Shown piece after piece: positions 15,447-21,813 of a stretch of DNA of 36,069 nt. The DNA comes from Alphaproteobacteria bacterium (GTDB lineage: Bacteria; Pseudomonadota; Alphaproteobacteria; Rhizobiales; OSC116). The stretch's first letter is position 1. Each line of letters starts with the position of its first letter. A model generated the notes under the pieces. The model did not search any database, had not been told where the DNA came from, and worked only from the letters and a program-made list of their open reading frames with translations. The position numbers and the translations under genes were made by a program. The DNA lies in contig NVQL02000064.1 in assembly GCA_002400495.2 (NCBI GenBank), positions 1 through 36,069 on the forward strand, read 5' to 3'.

Positions 15447-15479
15447 CTGGTAGCCTGAAAGACGACAATTTGTTGTCTT
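15447..15479 (-). promoter_or_regulatory. Motif site G plus overlapping palindrome upstream of CMD paralogue 3
   Basis: The minus-strand reading of 15447-15464 is CGTCTTTCAGGCTACCAG, a weaker relative of the shared motif (TCAGGC core). Overlapping it, 15460-15479 is a near-perfect palindrome, AGACGACAATTTGTTGTCTT, with 9-bp arms and one mismatch. Both lie 53-85 bp upstream of the CMD start codon and form a likely regulator site. Confidence 0.4.
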
Positions 15480-15558
15480 CTACAACGACTTATATATTGT
15501 TTGCGGACCATTTTAAAACAAGGATCAGTGAATATCGGCACTAGAGATTGGAGACTCT

Positions 15559-15714
15559 ATGACAAGACCTAAACACCTGACGGTCATATCATGGATAGGT
15601 GATATTGGGGAAACCCGCACACAATCAAAAATAAAAACAAGGTGCCGACCTTATCTAGAAAATACACAGGAAAATGCAGGTTTACTTGGCTGCACTTACC
15701 GTCGTTATTGGTAA
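15559..15714 (+). CDS. Possible small ORF, 51 residues
   Basis: An ATG preceded by GGAG with a five-base spacer opens a frame of 51 codons, beginning MTRPKHLTVISWIGDIGETR, with many Arg and Lys residues. I recognise no family. It lies in the 394-bp interval between the divergent CMD genes (minus 15394, plus 15789). Apart from this ORF and the palindrome and motif at 15447-15479, I see nothing else in that interval. It may be a chance ORF or a gene remnant. Confidence 0.2.
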   Translation: MTRPKHLTVISWIGDIGETRTQSKIKTRCRPYLENTQENAGLLGCTYRRYW

Positions 15715-15788
15715 GTAATTCAAAAATAACCTATATGTGCTGAGAATAAATTTTCAGCGCGTCCCTATTGAACATTAGAGGATTTAAT

Positions 15789-16346
15789 ATGCGATTTAAA
15801 CTAGAAACACTGGACCAGCTTGATACAGCTGCACAGCCATTGGCCGAACGGGTTCTCAAAGTTTCATCCGATGGTATTGGCGGCCCCTTCAATATGCTGT
15901 TAAAATCACCGCAGACAGGATCTTTGTTCGTCGACATGCTGGATCATTTCAACGGTAATTTCAGTCATGTACCGCCGCTCGCGCGTCGACTTACTGTCCT
16001 GTTACTAGCTCGGAACGCCCATTCAAGCTACGCATGGTGGTCTCATCAGAGACGCGCCTTGTCTGCAAAGGAGTTCACTGAAGGCCAAATTAATGCGATC
16101 AATGAACGCAGGAAACCAGAGGGCCTTGGGAAAATGTTAGATGCTGTATACGATTATGTTAGTGCACTAATACAAGGCACGCCAACTCCGGGTGTTACGC
16201 TCACAGCACTACGAACTGTATTTGACGAAGCGACCGTAGTGGACCTCATCGTTTTATGTGGCACTTATACAACCGTTGCAATGATCTTGAACGAGGCTGA
16301 TGTTAAATTACCTAACAATGAAATTAATACTCTAAAAAACGATTGA
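15789..16346 (+). CDS. Single-domain CMD-family protein
   Basis: A 185-residue protein with a single CMD-type core: LARRLTVLLLARNAHSSYAW, then a WSHQRRALSA helix (the active-site region where PcaC-like proteins have an E/W-x-x-H pattern) and FDEATVVDLIVLCGTYTTVA. This layout, with about 40 extra N-terminal residues, is that of many short CMD proteins found in aromatic and alicyclic catabolic clusters. The ATG at 15789 has AGAGG eight bases upstream; an in-frame ATG at 15768 lacks one. No CxxC is present. The 3' end overlaps the convergent hydrolase gene by 23 bp. The reaction is unknown. Confidence 0.78.
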   Translation: MRFKLETLDQLDTAAQPLAERVLKVSSDGIGGPFNMLLKSPQTGSLFVDMLDHFNGNFSHVPPLARRLTVLLLARNAHSSYAWWSHQRRALSAKEFTEGQINAINERRKPEGLGKMLDAVYDYVSALIQGTPTPGVTLTALRTVFDEATVVDLIVLCGTYTTVAMILNEADVKLPNNEINTLKND

Positions 16347-17091
16347 TAGTCAGATTTAACCAAGTAGCAAAACCTAAAGGATCTTCATAGGGTGCCCCGT
16401 GGGCAACCTCAGGCAACACATCAATTTGGGCATGCGGCAATAGTGTTTTCGCATGCTGCAACATCTTGGGTGTAAACAGTAGGTCGTATTCTCCTGTAGC
16501 AATCACTACATCTTTACGTGCCTCGATAGACATCATTGCAGGAGCACAAGACTGAGGTGGCTCTCCTGCCCCGTTTCTATGATTTTCACCTGCGATTTCA
16601 CGCCATCGATCAGCCCGCGGGTCATTTTGAAAGTTTGGCGATAGTTCGCGCGCAGCAGAATCTCCCTTTGGGGGTGTCTCAGAGGTTGCTTCAAACCAAT
16701 AATCTACTACTTGTCCCAGAAATGAACTGACAAATATCAGCCCACGAACTCTTTTAGGATATTGAGCAGCAAAGGATAAACTTACAGCACCACCTGCTGC
16801 CACGCCCAACAGAACCACAGGGTTGTTAGGAGAGAAGTGCTCTAAGATTGTCATCAGATCATCTTCTTGACTACGTTCAGGATCATCTCCATAACTTGAA
16901 CCACCGTAGCCTCGACGATCCCATAACAAGGCGTTCCCGCCCCAACACTCTAGAAGTGGATCAAATGTTTCACTATGACCTGAATGTGGGTGGGAAAAAA
17001 CTACAAGTGGCCCTGGCGCGGCTCTGCGCGTGATGTGAAGCCGTGCCCCATCGGGTGTTACAATCTCATCCCGGAACAAAGTCAAACCCAT
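16324..17091 (-). CDS. Alpha/beta-hydrolase-fold protein with Ala at the nucleophile position
   Basis: About 255 residues with the alpha/beta-hydrolase fold. The oxyanion-loop region is VFSHPHSGHS, the DRRGYGGSS turn is present and the nucleophile elbow reads G96-V-A98-A-G-G, so the expected Ser is Ala98 (codon GCA). Asp203 (TGEYD) and His231 (VAHG) are present at the acid and base positions. With a Ser-Asp-His triad lacking only Ser, ordinary ester hydrolysis is unlikely, but Asp-His driven chemistry remains possible. Start choice: AAAGGAG directly abuts the ATG at 17091, too close for good initiation; the TTG two codons later (17085) has ideal six-base spacing and may be the true start. It overlaps the MBL-fold gene by about 20 bp, indicating coupling. 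Confidence 0.82.
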   Translation of the reverse strand: MGLTLFRDEIVTPDGARLHITRRAAPGPLVVFSHPHSGHSETFDPLLECWGGNALLWDRRGYGGSSYGDDPERSQEDDLMTILEHFSPNNPVVLLGVAAGGAVSLSFAAQYPKRVRGLIFVSSFLGQVVDYWFEATSETPPKGDSAARELSPNFQNDPRADRWREIAGENHRNGAGEPPQSCAPAMMSIEARKDVVIATGEYDLLFTPKMLQHAKTLLPHAQIDVLPEVAHGAPYEDPLGFATWLNLTINRFLEY

Positions 17092-17941
17092 CTCCTTTAC
17101 GTATAATCCGAACACAATGCGGTGTACCAAAGTGGCATGGCATTACAAGCGCGCCTGTATCAGCCATTTCTTCTAAAAAAGCGAACCGCGTCGCGCGTGC
17201 TATATCACCTTCAACGTCAACAACGGTGTTGATGTCTGGGCGTAATATCTGCAATGGAGAATGAAAAATATCAGCACAAAATACACCCTTTTGTCCGTTC
17301 CTTAGCAAATCAATTCGCATCTGACCTGGTGTATGGCCACTCGCAGATGCAGCACTAAGTCCAGGTGTAAAGACTTGACCAGCTTGGTAAAACTGGACAC
17401 GACCTTGGTTTACCAAAGGCATCACTGCATCCGTGAACGCCTCGGTTTCTCCTATGCCATTCTTCTCTTTGAATATTGGAAGCCACCAATCGTAATCTAT
17501 TTGAGGGAACCAATAAGAAGCGTTGGGGAATGTTGCCACCCAATCGTTTCCATCTGCTACTGTATTCCAGCCAACATGATCGCCATGTAAATGTGTATTG
17601 ATCACTTGGGTGACCTGCTCAGACCCTGCCCCAATTGCAGCAAGCCATTCGGGTACTAATGTGTTAAGTTGATCGAAACGCGGCAGTTCACGCGGTTTTG
17701 CATTTCCTACCCCCGTATCGATAATTATGACTTCGGTACCAATTTTTATGACCCAGATTTGAATCCCAATAATTAATCGATCTGTGCTAACTGCATAGTG
17801 AGCTGGAATCAGACTTGGGATTAGTTTTTCAAATTCACCGCGGGGCAAATCAGGGTACAACCGCGCGGGGTCATGGGTTGGCCCAATGAGTTCCACTATA
17901 TTATATACGTCGGCGTCTCCAATAGAGCGGTGATGCATCAT
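17066..17941 (-). CDS. MBL-fold metallo-hydrolase
   Basis: A 291-residue metallo-beta-lactamase-fold enzyme, predicted to bind two metal ions. The main motif NTHLHGDHVGWN (HxHxDH) is complete. It is followed by SGHTPGQM (third metal His), FCADIFHSP (bridging Asp) and a C-terminal PCHFGTPH histidine. The overall layout resembles lactonase and ester-hydrolase-like members with a long N-terminal segment (residues 1-65). GAGGAG lies six bases before the ATG, and a palindrome (17972-17993) lies just upstream. It is followed by the overlapping alpha/beta-fold gene, so the two products probably act on consecutive intermediates. Lactone opening is a plausible job. Confidence 0.87.
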   Translation of the reverse strand: MMHHRSIGDADVYNIVELIGPTHDPARLYPDLPRGEFEKLIPSLIPAHYAVSTDRLIIGIQIWVIKIGTEVIIIDTGVGNAKPRELPRFDQLNTLVPEWLAAIGAGSEQVTQVINTHLHGDHVGWNTVADGNDWVATFPNASYWFPQIDYDWWLPIFKEKNGIGETEAFTDAVMPLVNQGRVQFYQAGQVFTPGLSAASASGHTPGQMRIDLLRNGQKGVFCADIFHSPLQILRPDINTVVDVEGDIARATRFAFLEEMADTGALVMPCHFGTPHCVRIIRKGDGFDFVPG

Positions 17942-17971
17942 ATTTTTCTCCTCAGATATTTATTTTAACAG

Positions 17972-17993
17972 GACATTCACCAAAATGAATGTC
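17972..17993 (-). promoter_or_regulatory. Perfect palindrome upstream of the MBL-fold gene
   Basis: GACATTCA (17972-17979) and TGAATGTC (17986-17993), with a 6-bp spacer, 31 bp upstream of the start codon. It is too close to the ribosome site to be upstream of the promoter, so it is either a repressor operator or a 5'-leader hairpin. Confidence 0.4.
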
Positions 17994-18133
17994 TTGATCT
18001 TAAGTGCCATTATTCTTACCCATTAATTGGTATACAGACCTTGCAACTTACGTAACATATGCCTGATCCTAACCTTTTGAAAATTAGAAATTTACTAGAA
18101 GTCTTCTGTATATTGGCATCTCTATTTATCGCA

Positions 18134-18901
18134 TTAAGCCAATAATTTAGCAACAGTTTCAGGGGTTTGAAGAGCCATAAAATGACCTGACGGAATCTCT
18201 AAAAAATGGCTACCTTGAACCTTCATTGCTATTTGACGGACAAGGATAGGTGTTCGTGCTTTATCATGCGTTCCAGCCACAAAAGTGCATGGACAAGTTA
18301 ACGATGCCAAATCAGGTTCTAAATCCAGGTCTGCCAACATCCGATAGGTTGTGGCCAAACTTTCAGGTGGTGTTGATAATTGTGTTGCTAGAAAAAGTTC
18401 ATAACCCGGCCCTGTCTGTTCGAATATTTCTGCCGGCCAAGCATTTGGAATCATATCGGAAAGAATGAAATCTCGGACACCCTCGCGCGCGAACATGTCT
18501 GCAAGTTCACGCACAGCCGCGCGCCTTTCAGTGGGTATGCCCGTTGCAGGCGCAAGCGCTGTAAGCCTTGATGCACGTTCTCCAAACGCAGCGGCCGTCG
18601 CTATTGCGATCCCGCCACCTACCGCACCGCCGACCAAATGTACGTTTGAAATCCCAATATGCTCAATCAAAGATACAACATCCAACACGTGATCGCCGAT
18701 TACAACCGGCCCTACTGGTTTTTCTGAAAGCCCGAAACCACATAAATCAATAGCAAGCGTTGCTCGCCCTGGAAGTTGATTGCGAACGAGCGACCAACTA
18801 TCCAGAGTGCCGCCCATTTCATGTATAAACACAATAGGCACCCCTTCTCCAGGACACCAGTCGTAATGTAGCATTTTACCGTTTAGTTTTGCAAATGTCA
18901 T
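18134..18901 (-). CDS. Second alpha/beta-hydrolase-fold protein with Ala at the nucleophile position
   Basis: A 255-residue alpha/beta-hydrolase-fold protein of the enol-lactonase/C-C hydrolase-like size class. HEMGG (27-31) is the oxyanion loop and DLCGFGLSEKP the typical beta4 turn. The nucleophile elbow is V90-G-G-A93-V-G-G-G, again Ala in place of Ser. Asp213 (AGTHD) and His240 (SGHF) are in place. An ATGA overlap joins it to the FAH gene, and it is the last of a five-gene operon led by the HpaB-type monooxygenase. Because a second family member 1.0 kb away has the same substitution, this looks like a specialised activity rather than decay. Possible precedents are cofactor-free oxygenases and lyases of this fold, which rely on the His-Asp pair. 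Confidence 0.85.
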   Translation of the reverse strand: MTFAKLNGKMLHYDWCPGEGVPIVFIHEMGGTLDSWSLVRNQLPGRATLAIDLCGFGLSEKPVGPVVIGDHVLDVVSLIEHIGISNVHLVGGAVGGGIAIATAAAFGERASRLTALAPATGIPTERRAAVRELADMFAREGVRDFILSDMIPNAWPAEIFEQTGPGYELFLATQLSTPPESLATTYRMLADLDLEPDLASLTCPCTFVAGTHDKARTPILVRQIAMKVQGSHFLEIPSGHFMALQTPETVAKLLA

Positions 18902-19731
18902 TCGGCCACGATCTTATTTTCGAGGCGACCGACTTTGTCGATTTCAACAATAACGGTTTTGCCTGGTTCTAATAGTACAGGTGGCTTTTGCATAAAGCCA
19001 ACACCACCGGGAGTGCCTGTCACGATGACATCTCCTGGACGCAATTCGGCAAATTCCGAACAATAAGAAATGAGAGTCGGAATGTCAAAAATTAGAAAAT
19101 CAAGCTTTGACTGTTGCATAATTTTACCATCAAGGATTGTGCGTAATTCAAGTTCTTCAAGCGGGCCAGTCTCATCGAGAGTTACCATGTACGGACCAAA
19201 AGGACCAGAAGTGGGGAAGTTCTTACCTGGCCCCCATTGTTCCGCACGCATTTGCCAGTCACGCATTGAGACATCATTAAAACAAGTGACCCCAGCAACA
19301 TGATCCATTGCCGTTTCAGTGCTAATATAACGACCTGGTTTACCAATGATCACCGCCAACTCGCCTTCATAGTCCACAACATCTGAATTTCGCGGTTTGA
19401 TCACCGGTGTGCCGTGACCTGTTAACGATGTAGCAAAGCGCATAAATATCACGGGATGTTTTGGATAAGCCTTACGGTGTTCAGGACGCGTCTCATCTCG
19501 GTGATGCTGATAGTTAAGTCCAGCGCAAAAAATCTGATCGGGATCAGGAATTACAGGTGCAAAGTTTACATCGGCAAGCGGCACAGATGGGAAAGCCCGC
19601 AGATCAGCAGCAGCAGGAAGCCCCTGAAGAGCACCTTTAAGTGTAAGTCCAGGAGCTGCTAAATGTATAGAGTCGCCTTCAACAAGGCCGAAGCGCAATG
19701 CGCCTTGATAAGTTACGGTCGCGAGTTTCAT
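18898..19731 (-). CDS. Fumarylacetoacetate hydrolase (FAH) family protein
   Basis: A 277-residue FAH-superfamily enzyme. The usual divalent-metal ligands are visible in VVDYEGELAVIIGK (the E-x-E pair) and NDVSMRDWQ (Asp). CAGLNYQHHRDE, GPGKNFPTSGPFGPYMVT and the VIVTGTPGGVGFMQKP signature complete the family pattern. Members hydrolyse C-C bonds in fumarylacetoacetate or fumarylpyruvate, or hydrate, isomerise or decarboxylate catechol-cleavage products. AAAGGAAG precedes the ATG. It sits 9 bp after the DUF3500 gene and overlaps the alpha/beta-fold gene by ATGA. Following a monooxygenase and a cupin, it most likely handles a ring-cleavage product ending in a pyruvoyl or beta-diketo group. Confidence 0.9.
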   Translation of the reverse strand: MKLATVTYQGALRFGLVEGDSIHLAAPGLTLKGALQGLPAAADLRAFPSVPLADVNFAPVIPDPDQIFCAGLNYQHHRDETRPEHRKAYPKHPVIFMRFATSLTGHGTPVIKPRNSDVVDYEGELAVIIGKPGRYISTETAMDHVAGVTCFNDVSMRDWQMRAEQWGPGKNFPTSGPFGPYMVTLDETGPLEELELRTILDGKIMQQSKLDFLIFDIPTLISYCSEFAELRPGDVIVTGTPGGVGFMQKPPVLLEPGKTVIVEIDKVGRLENKIVAE

Positions 19732-19740
19732 AGTCTTCCT

Positions 19741-21012
19741 TTAAAGTTGATCAATTAAGTCCATCCCGTAATCGCCTCCCTCAGGGATGCGCGTAATGGT
19801 ATGAACGTGAAATCTTGCCGGTTCGGCATTGGTTAAGAATACAGCTTGATGATGGTCTAACTCTGCGAGCACCACTGGTGAATGAAGCCGAAAATAGAAC
19901 GGTGACCAGTCATCATATCCGCCCATCCAACAAAGCCAAGTTTCGTCGAGATGTGTTTCTATCTCTGCCAGACGTGCTTTCTTTGGCCCCTCTGGCAAAA
20001 GCAAAAAGAATGTTTCAAACAATGTCATAAGACGCGCCTTGTCCTCAGCGCCGAAAGTGCTGACGCAGACACCTTCATATGGAATCACGCGGTTGTCCTG
20101 AAAAGCGCCGCCAAGATGTAAACTATCCGCCCAATGCCTCCGCCCTTCGGGCACATCTGCATTCAAGATACTTTCTAAAATGACCGCTTCACGACGAACG
20201 TCAGGAGTGAGGTTGCGCAACAATTCAAGCGCTGCCTCTTCGGTTTCAATGAAAGCATTAATCCCCGCCATCGCGCCCGTATCAACGACCGTTGGTTCCG
20301 CTGCTAGAAAGGTTGGCGAAAGGGTATACATGTCACCAATTAAACGGCAAGATAAGCATAAGTGATGACCAAATATCTGCCAGCCCCAAATCTTGTCACC
20401 GGGCTTGCCATAAATACTGATACTATAACTATGTTCGTTTAAATATGCTGGCCGACCAATGAGTTCACCCGAAAAGCGGTTCACCTCCATTAGTTCCAAC
20501 AAATGCTGATAACCCGCCTCCGAAATAGAAGCACGGATCAACGCATGGGTTGCAAGCCGTTCTGGTTCATTCATTTCTTCAAGGCCAATTCCATCGCGTA
20601 ACCACTGAAGGGGCATATTGTGCCAACGTCGCCATTCCGGCGCATCCCATTTAAAACACACTTTTTCAGCTATCTCATGGCGCATGACATCCAGAAGCGC
20701 GACCGCAGCAGTTTCCATTGCCACTCTGGGCGACTCATTTTCGATTAATTTCCGATTCGCCGAATTGACTGTACCATCGAGAGTAATCCCCTTATACGGC
20801 TCGGTCATCATTGAACCCCAAAGATCATGGGTCTCTCGAATAAGATCAGTTTCCATCACCTCATCCGTGCGAACTCGGCGTGATGTGTTTAACGAAGCAG
20901 AAGCGAGCTCTTTTGGTACGAATGGGCGAAAATCCCGTGGATGCGACATTTCACCAAACGCCGCTTTCAGTTTTTCATCAGTAAGTGGACTAAGTGTCTT
21001 TGAATGACTCAT
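19741..21012 (-). CDS. DUF3500-type protein of unknown function
   Basis: A 423-residue protein that I recognise, from its motifs, as DUF3500: the central WGWQIFGHHLCLSCRLIGDM (209 onwards), LSPTFLAAEP, then FRLHSPVVLAELDHH and a terminal FHVHTITRIPEGGDYG. The many conserved His and Asp residues suggest a metal-binding or catalytic role, but I know of no established reaction. No signal peptide is seen, so it is probably cytoplasmic. Its ATG overlaps the cupin stop (ATGA), so it is coupled to a presumed ring-cleaving dioxygenase and followed by FAH. Its constant position between ring attack and FAH steps suggests it acts on the cleavage product or on the dihydroxylated ring. Confidence 0.82.
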   Translation of the reverse strand: MSHSKTLSPLTDEKLKAAFGEMSHPRDFRPFVPKELASASLNTSRRVRTDEVMETDLIRETHDLWGSMMTEPYKGITLDGTVNSANRKLIENESPRVAMETAAVALLDVMRHEIAEKVCFKWDAPEWRRWHNMPLQWLRDGIGLEEMNEPERLATHALIRASISEAGYQHLLELMEVNRFSGELIGRPAYLNEHSYSISIYGKPGDKIWGWQIFGHHLCLSCRLIGDMYTLSPTFLAAEPTVVDTGAMAGINAFIETEEAALELLRNLTPDVRREAVILESILNADVPEGRRHWADSLHLGGAFQDNRVIPYEGVCVSTFGAEDKARLMTLFETFFLLLPEGPKKARLAEIETHLDETWLCWMGGYDDWSPFYFRLHSPVVLAELDHHQAVFLTNAEPARFHVHTITRIPEGGDYGMDLIDQL

Positions 21013-21809
21013 TTTTTATCCTCCGTTGGTTCATTGATAAATGGTTTTTCGACTCGGTATTCAATTTCAACTTTATAGTCGAACTGTTCACCTTCCTGTG
21101 GTTCTGGGATTAGTATTGCAAGATGGTATTCATCTTCGTCCCCCGCATTAAAGTTTGTATGCAAGCAGCCCTTAGGCAGCAGAACTAGATCGCCAGAACG
21201 GGCTACTTTCTTTTCATGCCCAACTTGGATGGTTAGTTCGCCACCGAAAACATAATAAAGTTGGTCGAAGTCATGAAAGTGTAAAGCAGGACCACCAGTG
21301 TTGGGTGATACTTTAGCAGCGTAGATACGGGCATGTTCTGATCCAGTTTCACGACGCGCCAAATGTTGAGACGCAAAAAGTCGACCCATTGTGTATCCGC
21401 CAGCAGTAATAGGAGTGATTAGACTTGCCGCATCTGGTACAGTTGGCACCTCACCTTCCCAATATTCAATAACCCGATCAGCGGGCGGACGTGGCACCAA
21501 AAGCTCGAAATGTTTTTCGTAGTCCTCGGTTTCATTCCAGTTGCAATGCGGTGTTCCAGCAGGAAAATGCACCATCGCCATTGGTCCGACAGTGAAAACC
21601 TCAGTTCCTATTCTAACAGTGGTTTGCCCCTCAAACACGAAATAGAACTGATCGACCGGATGTGTGTGTAAGCGTGGCCCTTTGTGACCAGAAGGAACTC
21701 TACTGACAAGGCAACTACAACTATCCACTCCGCCTTCAGGCCCATTAAGCCAAATTGACTTGAAGGTTTCTGGAAACTCAGCATCAGGATTTTTAACGAT
21801 ATTGCGCAT
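21009..21809 (-). CDS. Double-cupin protein, predicted dioxygenase or isomerase
   Basis: A 266-residue bicupin. Cupin 1 has RLHTHPVDQFYFVFEG (His48, His50, Gln54) and FPAGTPHCNWN (His88). Cupin 2 has LHFHDFDQLYYVFGG (His177, His179, Gln183) and LPKGCLHTNFN (His217). In the canonical metal motif the third ligand of motif 1 is Glu, but here both domains have Gln, so each site may be a three-His type with a weakly bound or absent fourth ligand. Bicupins include gentisate and related ring-cleaving dioxygenases, which are usually longer. It lies 4 bp after the monooxygenase gene and overlaps DUF3500, consistent with cleavage of the hydroxylated ring. The activity is inferred from context. Confidence 0.85.
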   Translation of the reverse strand: MRNIVKNPDAEFPETFKSIWLNGPEGGVDSCSCLVSRVPSGHKGPRLHTHPVDQFYFVFEGQTTVRIGTEVFTVGPMAMVHFPAGTPHCNWNETEDYEKHFELLVPRPPADRVIEYWEGEVPTVPDAASLITPITAGGYTMGRLFASQHLARRETGSEHARIYAAKVSPNTGGPALHFHDFDQLYYVFGGELTIQVGHEKKVARSGDLVLLPKGCLHTNFNAGDEDEYHLAILIPEPQEGEQFDYKVEIEYRVEKPFINEPTEDKK

Positions 21810-21813
21810 CAGT

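Noticed and set aside
18056-18070. TCAGGCA core on the minus strand upstream of the MBL-fold gene
   Set aside because: Only the seven-base core matches the shared motif; flanking bases do not agree and the distance is larger, so it was not counted as a site.
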